DNA of 64,000 nt from an uncultured Opitutales bacterium (GCA_900545705.1 URAK01000005.1:1-64000); one strand, 5' to 3'. Positions 35,657 to 44,587 are shown, numbered from the stretch's first letter. Translations and numbers: made by a program. Notes: a model not told the origin generated them from the letters alone.

Positions 35657-37237
35657 ATGAAAGTTAGATGCCTTTTATATTTTATTGCGGCGGTCGCGTG
35701 GTCGTACCCGTTGACCGCAGAGATAAAGCTTCCGGAGATATTTTCCGACGGAATGGTGTTTCAGCGCAATATGCCCGTAAAAATATGGGGAACGGCCGAC
35801 GCAAATTCCCAGGTAGATGTGGAATTTGCCGGAAAAAAATCTTCCACAAAGGCCAGCGCCGACGGAAAGTGGACGCTGAATCTTCCTCCGATGGAGGCTT
35901 CCGATTCGCCCCGCAAAATGAATATTTCAGAGAATGGCAAGCCTGCAAAAACAGTTTCCGACATTCTTGTTGGAGAAGTCTGGATTTTGGGCGGGCAGAG
36001 CAATATGGAGTGGATTTTGTCGCAGACGGACGACGCTAAAAAGGCAATAGCGCGCTCGAATTATCCTAATATCCGCTACTTTAAAATGGACTCTAACCGC
36101 ATAACGGAAAAAGAGCAATATTTTATCCCGGGCGGGAAATGGATTCATTCAAATCCGAAAGATTCAGGGTCGTTTAGCGCGGTCGGATTTTACTTTGGCG
36201 AAAAGCTCCACAAGGATCTGAAAGTGCCTGTCGGGCTTGTGAACGTCTGCAAGGGCGGAACTTCAATGCGTGCGTGGACTCCCGCGGAATACATTGACAA
36301 TGTCCCATTCAACAAAAAATGGATGCAGGAGTACAATAAAAAACGCGATGATTATTTGAAAAACGGCGGCTACGAAAAGCTCGTCGCGGAAATGAAAGTC
36401 CGCCGCGCAAAATACGAAGCCGCATGCAAAGAGGCCGACGCTAAGGGGGTAAAGCGCCCGTCAGCGTGGGAATATAGGGTTAGCACGCCGTTAAAGTTTA
36501 CCCATGTGCCGTTCAACGAAGTCCCGATTTGGCACTGGAACGCGAAAGTGGCTCCCGTGGCGGGTTATGCGGCGCGCGGAGTCCTGTGGTATCAGGGCGA
36601 GTCTGACGGCTGGGGGGAGAATCCAAAGTTTTCGCCGTCGTTTGTCTTCGACAAAATGTACATAAATATGGTGAAAGCGTGGCGCGAGCGCTGGGGCGAC
36701 GACAAGCTATTTTTCCTCGCCGCGCAAATGCCCTCAAAAGGAGACGCAAGCGCCTGGCCCCGCGTGCGCGCCCAGCAGATAACCGCAGCCGAAGAGCTCG
36801 GGCATGCGGCATGTGCAAATATAATAGACACTGGCTGGAAGGACGACGTCCACCCGCGCGACAAAACTCTCGTGGGGCATAGGCTTGAAGAAGCGGCGCT
36901 CCGCCAAGTGTACGGCGACAACTCTCTATTTCAAACGCCCCGCGCAGTGTCTGCCCAATATGGGAAAGACGGCGTGCTTGTGAGGATAGACTCTTTTGGG
37001 GACAAGCTTGTCGGCAAAGGCGAGCCGCGCGGTTTTGAACTCAAAATCGACGGCAAATGGGTGAAAGCAAAACCGGAGATTCGCGGCGGAAATGTGTTCG
37101 TCACCGCTCCTTCCGGCAGCTCAGTTCCCGAAGGGGTAAGATATCTGTGGGCCGATTGGGCAAAACCGGACGTTTGGCTTTACAACTCTCAGAATACACC
37201 CGTTTTCTCATTCAAATTTGAAAAGCCCAAAAAATAA
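35657..37237 (+). CDS. Sialate O-acetylesterase-family (SASA) protein, copy 3
   Basis: A 526-residue paralogue with signal peptide MKVRCLLYFIAAVAWSYPLTA and TAGGAATT upstream as a weak ribosome site. It has GGQSNMEW, VCKGGTSMRAWTP, WYQGESDG and DDVHPRDK, so the catalytic set is complete. A 14-bp gap links it to copy 2. It is closest in overall features to copy 4 (both have the NPKF/NPKA loop after the WYQGE motif). Confidence 0.88.
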   Translation: MKVRCLLYFIAAVAWSYPLTAEIKLPEIFSDGMVFQRNMPVKIWGTADANSQVDVEFAGKKSSTKASADGKWTLNLPPMEASDSPRKMNISENGKPAKTVSDILVGEVWILGGQSNMEWILSQTDDAKKAIARSNYPNIRYFKMDSNRITEKEQYFIPGGKWIHSNPKDSGSFSAVGFYFGEKLHKDLKVPVGLVNVCKGGTSMRAWTPAEYIDNVPFNKKWMQEYNKKRDDYLKNGGYEKLVAEMKVRRAKYEAACKEADAKGVKRPSAWEYRVSTPLKFTHVPFNEVPIWHWNAKVAPVAGYAARGVLWYQGESDGWGENPKFSPSFVFDKMYINMVKAWRERWGDDKLFFLAAQMPSKGDASAWPRVRAQQITAAEELGHAACANIIDTGWKDDVHPRDKTLVGHRLEEAALRQVYGDNSLFQTPRAVSAQYGKDGVLVRIDSFGDKLVGKGEPRGFELKIDGKWVKAKPEIRGGNVFVTAPSGSSVPEGVRYLWADWAKPDVWLYNSQNTPVFSFKFEKPKK

Positions 37238-37242
37238 CCAAA

Positions 37243-38844
37243 ATGAAAACTCCGATTCGCAGATATATCTTCCAAACCCTAAAATTTGCTTTTGTGGCGC
37301 TTGTTGCAGTCTCGGCGGCGCCCCTGTCTGCGGCAATAAAAATGCCGTCTATTTTCTCCGACAATATGCTTTTGCAGCGGGGTAAAAAAGTGAAGATATG
37401 GGGAACGTCCGATCCGCGGGCAACGGTGGAGGTCGAGTTCGCAAATCAGAAAAAATCTGCAATGGCGGACGCAGACGGCAAGTGGGTGGTATGGCTTTCC
37501 CCGATGAAGGCTTCGGCGAATCCGAGGGATTTAAAAGTCTATGAAAACGGAGAGGAAGCCGCAAAAATAAAAAATGTTGTTGTCGGCGAACTCTGGATTT
37601 TGGGCGGGCAGAGCAATATGCAATTCACGCTCAAAGGTTCCGACGATGCCCATGTCGCAATCCCGCGTGCGAATTATCCGAATCTCCGCTATTTTAGAAT
37701 GAGCCTCGGCGCGATGGCTGAGGCTCCGCAAAGCGACTTCCCCGGAGGAAAATGGGAACTTACCTCTCCGGAAAATGTCGGGACTCAGCCGGCGGTGGGA
37801 TTCTATTTTGGTGAAAAACTGTTGAAAGATTTGGGCGTTCCGGTGGGGCTTATAAACACTTCAATGGGCGGAACTCTCATGGCTTGTTGGACTCCCGAGG
37901 AGTACATAGACCGCGTCCCGTATCTGAATGACTATTACAGTAACTACTTGAAGGCGTCTAAAAAATACGTAGAGAGCGGCGGCTATGCGAAAAAGCAGGA
38001 AGCCTACAAAAAGAATCTCGCCGAATACGAGGCTGCCTGCAAAAAGGCTGAGGCTGAAAAAAAACCGAAGCCGCCCTACGACTGGAATAAGCTTTCGGTG
38101 CCTCTCGACTACACTCCATATAGAAATCACGAAGTCCCGATAAGGCACTGGAATGCGAAGGTTGCGCCTATGGCGGGCATTGCGGCGCGCGGCGTCGTGT
38201 GGTACCAGGGCGAGCAGGAGAGCGGCTATGGCGCCGGCAATCCAAAGGCTGTCGAGGCTTTTGGAGATTTGTATGAAAATATGGTCGGCGCGTGGCGCGA
38301 AAAGTGGGGGGACAAAAAGCTATGGTTTTTGTGCGCAGAACTTCCATCGTTTGGCGGCGGAAAACTATGGGCGCAAGTGAGAGACAAGCAAATTTCAGCT
38401 TCGAAAAAACTGAAATTTTCGGAAATCGCCAATACCATAGATCTCGGTGATAAAAAAGACGTCCACCCGCGGGATAAAACGCTCGTGGGCGTGCGCCTTG
38501 CAAAGATTGCCGAAAAGGAAGTGTATGGCAAAAAATCTGTCGCGGCGATTGCGCCTATATTTAAATCCGCCGAATTTTCCGAAGGCGGAGCCCTTGTGAA
38601 GTTTAAAAAATTCGACGGCAAGCTGTCAGGAATAGGAGATCCGCGAGGGTTTGAGCTTAAAATCGGCGGCAAATGGGTGGAAGGCTCTCCGGAGATACGC
38701 GGCGGCGAGGTTTTTGTAAAGAGCCCCGAAGGCGCGGGGAAGCCCGAAGGCGTCAGATATCTATGGAGGCCTTGGGCCAAGCCCGACGCATGGCTTTATT
38801 CCTCCTCCGAATTGCCCGCTTTCCCGTTTGAATTTGAGAAGTAG
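37243..38844 (+). CDS. Sialate O-acetylesterase-family (SASA) protein, copy 4
   Basis: A 533-residue paralogue with a longer signal peptide (about 35 residues, ending APLSAA). It has GGQSNMQF, NTSMGGTLMACWTP and KDVHPRDK. The WYQGES motif of the other three copies reads WYQGEQESG here, so the final Ser is displaced; the effect is unknown. It lies 5 bp after copy 3 and 5 bp before the GH28 gene. Confidence 0.87.
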   Translation: MKTPIRRYIFQTLKFAFVALVAVSAAPLSAAIKMPSIFSDNMLLQRGKKVKIWGTSDPRATVEVEFANQKKSAMADADGKWVVWLSPMKASANPRDLKVYENGEEAAKIKNVVVGELWILGGQSNMQFTLKGSDDAHVAIPRANYPNLRYFRMSLGAMAEAPQSDFPGGKWELTSPENVGTQPAVGFYFGEKLLKDLGVPVGLINTSMGGTLMACWTPEEYIDRVPYLNDYYSNYLKASKKYVESGGYAKKQEAYKKNLAEYEAACKKAEAEKKPKPPYDWNKLSVPLDYTPYRNHEVPIRHWNAKVAPMAGIAARGVVWYQGEQESGYGAGNPKAVEAFGDLYENMVGAWREKWGDKKLWFLCAELPSFGGGKLWAQVRDKQISASKKLKFSEIANTIDLGDKKDVHPRDKTLVGVRLAKIAEKEVYGKKSVAAIAPIFKSAEFSEGGALVKFKKFDGKLSGIGDPRGFELKIGGKWVEGSPEIRGGEVFVKSPEGAGKPEGVRYLWRPWAKPDAWLYSSSELPAFPFEFEK

Positions 38845-38849
38845 CGCGC

Positions 38850-40229
38850 ATGACAAGGGCACAGTTTTTGGGGCTTCTGCTCTCCGCCGCGTCCCTTCCG
38901 GCGCGTGCGGAGTGCGGCGTCTATTGCGCCAGGCGATACGGAGCGAAGGCCGACGGAAAGTCCGACGACACGCGCGCGATACAGGCGGCGATAGACGCCG
39001 CGGCGAAAAGCGGCGGCGGAATAGTGAGGCTTTCGGGCGGGGTTTTTCTATCGGGCACGGTTTATCTGCGCGACAATATAGGCCTTGAAATCCTCCCGGG
39101 CGCGAAGCTGAAGGCCTCCGCGGACAAAAACCTCTACAACCGCGACGACTTCTGCCCGCAGAACGCGGCGATAGAGTCCGAACGCGTTTCCGGCGCGCAT
39201 TTGCTTGTGGCGCTCGAGGCCGAAAACGTTTCCGTCTTCGGCGGCGGCGAAATAGACGGAAGCGGCCTCGATTTCTGGATGCAGGTGCCGGAAAACGCTT
39301 CCGTAAAATTTCTGCGGAAATTTGCGTATCCGCGGTGGCGCCCCGGGCAGATGCTGTTCTTCTGCGAGTGCCGCGGCGTGTCCGTCCGGAACGTACGGCT
39401 TTCAAACGCCCCGTTTTGGACCTGCTTCTTCCACGGGTGTTCGGACGTTTTCGCGTCCGGACTGTCGATAAAAAACGATCCGCGCGGGTACAACAACGAC
39501 GGCATAGACATAGACTCGTGCTCGCGGGCGGTTGTGAGCGGATGCTCGATTTCCACCGAGGACGACTGCATAACCGTGCGGGCGAATCCCTCCCGCCTGA
39601 AAAACGCAAACGCTCCGTGCGAGGACGTGGCGATTTCCGGATGCGTTCTCCAGTCGACGTGCAACGGCGTCCGGATAGGGGTTGGCAGCGGCCGCATACG
39701 CCGATGCTCGATAGACAACATAATTGTCAAAAACACCTTTCAGGGGATTTCTTTCATCGGCGCCTACCACGGCAGGGGCGGAGCCCAAATAGAGGACGTC
39801 CGCATTTCCGACGCGCTGATACGGGCGATGAGGCCGCTGAATATGCTTTCGGACAGCTTTAATTGGGGCAGGAGCGGCGCGAAGGCGTCCATAAGGAATG
39901 TGGCGTTTTCCGACTGTTCGTTCGGCGGGGACAGGTCGAGCATAATCGCCGGCCATCTCGAAAAAAACATATCCGGCATAACTTTCAGGAATTGCGACTT
40001 CGAGATGTCGGGCGGGGGCGCGATACCGAAGAATCCCGTGCGGGTCCGCAACTTGGAGGATTGGAAGAAAAACGGCGACTGCATTCCCGCGGCGATTATG
40101 CTGCGGTACGCGAAAGACATTTTGTTCGACGGCTGCCGCCTGAAAACTTCCGGCGCGGATTCCCCGTGGAAGGAGGCGGTGGACGCGTTCGGCGTGGAAA
40201 ACTGCGAATTCCGAAATTGCCTTTTTTGA
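38850..40229 (+). CDS. Glycoside hydrolase family 28-like beta-helix enzyme
   Basis: A 459-residue secreted protein (signal peptide to about residue 20). Its N-terminal YGAKADGKSDDTRAIQAAID is the pectate-lyase-superfamily opening. The GH28 acidic residues are present in NNDGIDIDS (about 211) and TEDDCITVR (about 233), but the GHG histidine motif appears as TCNGVRIGVG (about 269), so the catalytic base arrangement is altered. Its base use is visibly more GC-rich than the four esterase genes. It is the last gene of the operon. Removal of acetyl groups by the esterases and backbone cleavage by this enzyme would fit pectin-like glycan breakdown. Confidence 0.82.
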   Translation: MTRAQFLGLLLSAASLPARAECGVYCARRYGAKADGKSDDTRAIQAAIDAAAKSGGGIVRLSGGVFLSGTVYLRDNIGLEILPGAKLKASADKNLYNRDDFCPQNAAIESERVSGAHLLVALEAENVSVFGGGEIDGSGLDFWMQVPENASVKFLRKFAYPRWRPGQMLFFCECRGVSVRNVRLSNAPFWTCFFHGCSDVFASGLSIKNDPRGYNNDGIDIDSCSRAVVSGCSISTEDDCITVRANPSRLKNANAPCEDVAISGCVLQSTCNGVRIGVGSGRIRRCSIDNIIVKNTFQGISFIGAYHGRGGAQIEDVRISDALIRAMRPLNMLSDSFNWGRSGAKASIRNVAFSDCSFGGDRSSIIAGHLEKNISGITFRNCDFEMSGGGAIPKNPVRVRNLEDWKKNGDCIPAAIMLRYAKDILFDGCRLKTSGADSPWKEAVDAFGVENCEFRNCLF

Positions 40230-40241
40230 CGCTCGGGGCGC

Positions 40242-40273
40242 AAAAAAAACGGGGGCTTTTGCCCCCGTTTTTT
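40242..40273. terminator. Bidirectional intrinsic terminator
   Basis: Stem ACGGGGGC / GCCCCCGT with loop TTTT, A run on the left and T run on the right. It serves the esterase/GH28 operon (+) and the ADP-ribosylglycohydrolase-family gene (-). Confidence 0.92.
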
Positions 40274-40284
40274 ACACTGCGCGC

Positions 40285-41823
40285 CTATTTTTTCTCGGAG
40301 TAAATTCTCAGGTATCCGAAAAATTCCGGAAATCCTTTTGGTGCGTTCGCGAGCTTTAATTCAAGCTTGTGCTTTCCGTTTGCAATGTCGCGCTCTGCGA
40401 ATATGAAGTCGCGCTCGTTCCGATATTTCTCCGTAAAGAATTTTGCCGTGCGGACTTTTTTGCCGTCGAGAACCACTTCAATCTCGCCCGCAAAACCCTT
40501 CTGTTTTTGGGCGTTTGCAAAAGCCTTAAACGCCTTTGAAAACTCCGCGCTTGGGTATAGTACGGCGCCGCGGCCCTCGAATTCCACGACTGTCGAGCCT
40601 GCGAGCTTTACCGGGATATTTTTCGACGAAACCTCGTTTGCCGACGGCGCGTCCTCTTCAAGCGGCAATTCCGCCAGCGGTTGCGCGGAAACCATTATTT
40701 TATCGCCTTCAAAATCCGCCCCGTTTGCTTCCAACACGGCAAGGGCTTGTTTGAGGCTTGTGGAGTAAACCTTTTCGGGGGAATACGAAGTCCCCATAAA
40801 GAGTTTGTCGCGGCTTTTTTCGAGGGGTTTCCTGAACTTTTCGGGTATTTTTGAATATCCGAGCGACGTGGCAAGTATTCCGCCGGCACTCGCAGGATTG
40901 CAGTCGGAGTCGAGCCCGCAGCGCATTGAAATGTCTATTGTTTTTTCAAAATCGCCGTCGCCATACAGCAGCCCGATAAGTATGTAGGCGCAATTATTGG
41001 GGGCGTGTATGTCGCGGCTGCCGAAGTTGGCGTCGTGGGTTTTTACGTACATATCCTCAAACTTCTGCCATGCTTGTTTCCAGTCTTTCGGGTTTTGTTT
41101 GTGCCATTCGATAATGTCGGACATCATTTTTCTGGTGCGGCTCTCGGCCGGCACTACTTTCAGTGCCTCGGCAACTACAAATTCCATATCGTTTGAGACG
41201 AATGCAATGGAGTACATTGCCGCAACGTATGCTCCGCAATAGAATCCGTCGTTGGAATTTATCGAGCGGCCCGCCGGCTCCGCGAATTTTACGGCAACGT
41301 TCGGCATTGCGGGCGACATAAGCCCGGCGTAGTCGGACTCTATCTGAAAGTCTATATCATTGTACATCGGGTTGATTTTCCATGAGGTCGGCTCTCCGCG
41401 CTGGAAGCCGTCGAGCCACGCGAAACGCAGCGCCCTGTTTGCCGCCCAAAGCTCGTATGTGGAGTCTCCCACGGCGCGCTGGAACTCGATTCTTGGAGCA
41501 TTAAACCCAAAGCGCTCGAAGACGTCCATAAAGGTGATGTCGAGGTACAGGTCGTCGTACAGGCCTCCGAAAATCCCGGTGGTAATCGGGCGGTTTTCGT
41601 CCCAATTTATTTTTACGTCGTCGGGTATCATCTTTTGTCTGTACCTAAATTCGGTTGGCCCGCCGTACGTGCAGCCAATTATTTGCCCGGCCCAGCCACC
41701 TTTGATTTTGTCGGCAAGCTCGCTTTTGCTGAGTTCCAACTTCTTTTCGGTGCATGCGGCGAGCGCGAATAAAGCCGATATGGCTGCTGCCGCAATAAAT
41801 GTAATCCTGCTAATTTTCTTCAT
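40285..41823 (-). CDS. Lipoprotein of the ADP-ribosylglycohydrolase family
   Basis: A 512-residue protein with a lipoprotein signal (ISALFALAAC, Cys about residue 24). The catalytic domain resembles ADPRH/DraG proteins (PF03747): KIKGGWAGQIIG at about 40, DDLYLDITF at about 90 and GLDSDCNPASAGGILA at about 303, the last being the metal-binding Asp pair. A C-terminal beta-domain follows (about 390-512), with a pattern like carbohydrate-binding modules. Cytosolic DraG members remove ADP-ribose from proteins. An exported, lipid-anchored version next to a glycan operon more likely acts on extracellular glycan or is a new hydrolase. It converges on the esterase operon. Confidence 0.78.
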   Translation of the reverse strand: MKKISRITFIAAAAISALFALAACTEKKLELSKSELADKIKGGWAGQIIGCTYGGPTEFRYRQKMIPDDVKINWDENRPITTGIFGGLYDDLYLDITFMDVFERFGFNAPRIEFQRAVGDSTYELWAANRALRFAWLDGFQRGEPTSWKINPMYNDIDFQIESDYAGLMSPAMPNVAVKFAEPAGRSINSNDGFYCGAYVAAMYSIAFVSNDMEFVVAEALKVVPAESRTRKMMSDIIEWHKQNPKDWKQAWQKFEDMYVKTHDANFGSRDIHAPNNCAYILIGLLYGDGDFEKTIDISMRCGLDSDCNPASAGGILATSLGYSKIPEKFRKPLEKSRDKLFMGTSYSPEKVYSTSLKQALAVLEANGADFEGDKIMVSAQPLAELPLEEDAPSANEVSSKNIPVKLAGSTVVEFEGRGAVLYPSAEFSKAFKAFANAQKQKGFAGEIEVVLDGKKVRTAKFFTEKYRNERDFIFAERDIANGKHKLELKLANAPKGFPEFFGYLRIYSEKK

Positions 41824-41888
41824 AGTGTTGATCAGTTTTTTTTGAAAGGTTATAAAAAAATTATGCCGAGAAATTTTAATATGTCAAA

Positions 41889-42431
41889 CTATGGTTCAAG
41901 AATCGCGCAGACAATGCGCAATGTTTGAGGTGTTTTTGAATCAGTAGCCCATTCCAAATCAGCGCCAAATATTTTTTTTGCGATGGCGACAACGTCAAAA
42001 CCAAGCGATTCGAGCGACGGCCTCATAGATTCGGGGCGGGGGCAGGGCTTTTTATCGAGCCTCGCGCATTTCGGCAATGGGCAGTTCGCGCAGGAGCCTC
42101 CAAGAAGTACGAGCGAGTCCGACGGGAGGTTTTTGCCCAGCGCAAGGAGTTTTGGGTCTATTTCAGCCCTTGCGGCGGCGTAAATGCGCCTTATTTCCTG
42201 TTGCGAAGGTGCAGCGGGGCTCGATTTGCTTTGGGGAACGTCTATTTCATACAAGAAAAGCCGGCATTGCGCGGTTTTAGAGTCTAAAATTGGCGGAAGA
42301 CAATCGAAAGGCGGGCATGACCATATTTTACCAAAGTTTGGACACGCGCGGCATAGCCCCATAAACCTGTCAACGTCGCGAAAATCGGACACGAGCTTTG
42401 AAACCGGCAGTTTGTGCGTGAATACTTTCAT
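41889..42431 (-). CDS. DUF2284 metal-binding protein
   Basis: A 180-residue cysteine-rich protein of the DUF2284 family. Near the N-terminus is CRACPNFGKIWSCPPF (about 28-43) and near the C-terminus GSCANCPLPKCARLDKKPC (about 112-130), then RPSLESLGFDV. The Cys spacing suggests an Fe-S cluster or zinc site. The family function is not known. It is transcribed away from the tRNA-Thr/tuf cluster; about 330 bp lies between. Confidence 0.85.
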   Translation of the reverse strand: MKVFTHKLPVSKLVSDFRDVDRFMGLCRACPNFGKIWSCPPFDCLPPILDSKTAQCRLFLYEIDVPQSKSSPAAPSQQEIRRIYAAARAEIDPKLLALGKNLPSDSLVLLGGSCANCPLPKCARLDKKPCPRPESMRPSLESLGFDVVAIAKKIFGADLEWATDSKTPQTLRIVCAILEP

Positions 42432-42680
42432 AGTTTTCGCGGGTTTGTGTTTGCCACCGTGGATTGCGGGAATGCGCGCGTACGGAATTTGTAAATTTTG
42501 CGGGGATAAAATACGCGCGCATGGTATCTAAGCAAAGGCGGATTTTTTTTGAATATGCAAGTTTTTTGCGCGGCTAAAATGCGCCTAAATTTGTGATATT
42601 TGTATTAACTTATTTATAATCAATTTATTAAAACATTTACCCGCAATTTGCTTAAAATTAAAAAAAAAAGAAAAAAAATG
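42432..42680. other. Intergenic region with A-rich tract
   Basis: Non-coding DNA between the divergent DUF2284 gene and the promoter of the tRNA-Thr/tuf unit. A long A-rich tract (about 42656-42679) precedes the -35 box and could act as an UP element for a strong promoter. Confidence 0.5.
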
Positions 42681-42709
42681 TTGACGCGCAAATATGCAAA
42701 ATTCATATT
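42681..42709 (+). promoter_or_regulatory. Promoter of the tRNA-Thr/tuf unit
   Basis: TTGACG (42681-42686), 17-bp spacer, CATATT (42704-42709), preceded by an A tract. Transcription would start near 42716. Confidence 0.55.
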
Positions 42710-42726
42710 CTAACTCTTACAAATAA

Positions 42727-42754
42727 AAAACGCCAGACAACTGGCGGCTTTTTT
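42727..42754 (+). terminator. Terminator-like hairpin in the leader of tRNA-Thr/tuf
   Basis: Perfect stem CGCCAG / CTGGCG with loop ACAA, then GC and six T, ending 6 bp before the tRNA. No gene on the plus strand lies upstream, so it can only act on the transcript that starts near 42716. It may be an attenuator. Confidence 0.65.
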
Positions 42755-42760
42755 GAGCAC

Positions 42761-42833
42761 GCCCCGGTAGCTCAGCCGGTAGAGCACGTCCTTGGTAAGG
42801 ACGGGGTCGGCGGTTCAAATCCGCTCTGGGGCT
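42761..42833 (+). tRNA. tRNA-Thr (anticodon GGT)
   Basis: 73-base cloverleaf: acceptor GCCCCGG / CTGGGGC (one G-T pair), D arm GCTC...GAGC, anticodon stem GTCCT / AGGAC with loop TGGTA holding GGT, T arm with GGTTCAAATCC. CCA is not encoded. It lies 50 bp before tuf, an arrangement known from many bacteria. Confidence 0.95.
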
Positions 42834-42883
42834 CGCTGAAATTAGTCATCAACAAAACCTATCAAAAGAAAACCGAAAGAACC

Positions 42884-44074
42884 ATGTCGAAAGAATCATT
42901 CGTCAGAACGAAACCACACGTAAACGTAGGCACCATCGGCCATATCGACCATGGCAAGACTACTCTCACGACCGCAATCCTGAAGGTTCAGTCGGACAAG
43001 GGCCTGGCTCAATTTAAGTCCTATCAGGACATTGCTAAGGGCGGCACTGTTCGCGACGCAACCAAGACGGTTACAATCGCAGTCGCCCACGTAGAATACG
43101 AAACTCCCACCCGCCACTATGCGCACGTTGACTGCCCTGGCCACGCGGACTTCGTAAAGAACATGATCACCGGCGCCGCCCAGATGGACGGAGCTATCCT
43201 CGTAGTATCGGCCGCTGACGGCCCGATGCCCCAGACCCGCGAGCACATCCTTTTGGCTCGTCAGGTTGGCGTTCCGCAGATCGTCGTATTCCTCAACAAA
43301 TGCGACCTCGTCGACGACAAAGAACTCCTCGAGCTCGTTGAAATGGAAGTTCGCGACCTGCTCAACAAGTACAACTATGCGGGCGACGATATCAAGATTA
43401 TACACGGCTCCGCTCTCGGCGCTCTCGAAGGTACCGAATTTGGCGTGAAGTCCATCGACCAGCTCATGGACGCTATCGATACTGAAATTCCGGAACCGGA
43501 ACGCCCGATAGACAAGCCCTTCATGATGAGCATCGAAGACGTCTTCTCCATCACCGGACGCGGCACTGTTGCCACTGGCCGTATCGAACGCGGCGTAGTA
43601 AAGGTCGGCGACGAAGTTGAAATCGTAGGTATGGGCGAAACCCGCAAGACCACCGTCACGGGCGTTGAAATGTTCCGCAAGCTCCTCGACCAGGGCCAGG
43701 CGGGTGACAATGTCGGCTTGCTCTTGCGCGGCATTGAAAAGAACCAGATCCAGCGCGGACAGGTTCTCGCGAAACCCGGAACGATCACTCCCCACACGAA
43801 GGCCAAGGCTGAAATTTACGTTCTCACCAAGGACGAAGGTGGCCGTCATACTCCCTTCTTCACGAACTATCGTCCCCAGTTCTTCTTCGGCACTGCCGAC
43901 GTCACCGGCGTTTGCAAACTTCCCGAAGGCGTAGAAATGGTTATGCCGGGCGACAACCTCTCCATTGAAATTGAGCTGCAAAAGCCGATTGCTATGGAAA
44001 AAGGTCAGCGTTTTGCTATCCGTGAAGGTGGCCGCACGATTGGCGCGGGCCGCATCTCGGAAATCATCGCATAG
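42884..44074 (+). CDS. tuf: Elongation factor Tu
   Basis: A 396-residue GTPase that brings aminoacyl-tRNA to the ribosome. G motifs: GHIDHGKTT (about 18-26), DCPGHADFVKNM (about 81) and NKCDLVDD (about 136). Domains II and III follow (GRGTVATGRIERG, and the HTKAKAEIYVLTKDEGGRH segment). It is transcribed after tRNA-Thr and ends before a GC-rich hairpin. This is the only tuf copy in the window; the usual place after fusA holds rpsJ instead. Confidence 0.99.
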   Translation: MSKESFVRTKPHVNVGTIGHIDHGKTTLTTAILKVQSDKGLAQFKSYQDIAKGGTVRDATKTVTIAVAHVEYETPTRHYAHVDCPGHADFVKNMITGAAQMDGAILVVSAADGPMPQTREHILLARQVGVPQIVVFLNKCDLVDDKELLELVEMEVRDLLNKYNYAGDDIKIIHGSALGALEGTEFGVKSIDQLMDAIDTEIPEPERPIDKPFMMSIEDVFSITGRGTVATGRIERGVVKVGDEVEIVGMGETRKTTVTGVEMFRKLLDQGQAGDNVGLLLRGIEKNQIQRGQVLAKPGTITPHTKAKAEIYVLTKDEGGRHTPFFTNYRPQFFFGTADVTGVCKLPEGVEMVMPGDNLSIEIELQKPIAMEKGQRFAIREGGRTIGAGRISEIIA

Positions 44075-44094
44075 TTCCGTACCTTAAAACCTTC

Positions 44095-44123
44095 GCCGGA
44101 AGGGCAGAAAGAGCCTTTCCGGC
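44095..44123 (+). terminator. Hairpin after tuf (possible terminator or processing site)
   Basis: 11-bp stem GCCGGAAGGGC / GCCTTTCCGGC (one G-T pair), loop AGAAAGA, but only TTT follows, so termination may be weak. Confidence 0.55.
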
Positions 44124-44163
44124 TTTGGCGTCTAACGAAATAGTGCCTCGTAAAATTTTTTTA

Positions 44164-44191
44164 TTGACGCAGGTGTGATTTTCGATAAAAC
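44164..44191 (+). promoter_or_regulatory. Promoter of tRNA-Trp/secE unit
   Basis: TTGACG (44164-44169), 16-bp spacer and TAAAAC (44186-44191), about 19 bp before the tRNA. Confidence 0.5.
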
Positions 44192-44209
44192 GCAACGCTT
44201 TTTAACAAT

Positions 44210-44282
44210 AGGGGTTTAGTTCAATTGGTAGAGCAGCGGTCTCCAAAACCGCGTGTTGGGGGTTCGAGTCCCTCAGCCCCTG
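44210..44282 (+). tRNA. tRNA-Trp (anticodon CCA)
   Basis: 73-base cloverleaf: acceptor AGGGGTT / AGCCCCT, D arm around TCAATTGGTAGAGC, anticodon loop with CCA, T arm GGGGGTTCGAGTCCC. Located directly before secE-nusG, as in many bacteria. Confidence 0.96.
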
Positions 44283-44370
44283 TTTGCTTTAAAATAATGC
44301 CGCGCCTAAAAGCCGCGGATTTAAAAGTCGCAAAGCCGATAAGAGCCGGAGGCGGCAAGAAAATACCACA

Positions 44371-44583
44371 ATGACAAATCCATTCCGCAAAGTCAGACAA
44401 TTCTATAATGAGATGGCCGTCGAGCTGAAGAAAGCCTCGTGGCCGACACGCCCCGAACTGCTAAATTCGGTGGTGGTCGTGTTTGTCGCCATAGGACTGC
44501 TTGGCATATTTGTGAGTCTGGCCGATTTTTCAATTTACAATGTGGTCGATTTGCTGACCCAGCTTGTAAGGGGCGGAAAGTAA
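44371..44583 (+). CDS. secE: Preprotein translocase subunit SecE
   Basis: A 70-residue protein with the short one-helix form of SecE: cytosolic amphipathic part ELKKASWPTRPELLNS (about 18-33), then one membrane helix (about 36-58). It clamps SecY in the translocon. It is 4 bp upstream of nusG, the classical pairing. Confidence 0.95.
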   Translation: MTNPFRKVRQFYNEMAVELKKASWPTRPELLNSVVVVFVAIGLLGIFVSLADFSIYNVVDLLTQLVRGGK

Positions 44584-44587
44584 TTTT

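Noticed and set aside
42896..43981. 361-codon open frame antisense to tuf
   Set aside because: Caused by the strong codon bias of tuf; the protein has no family features and no ribosome site.
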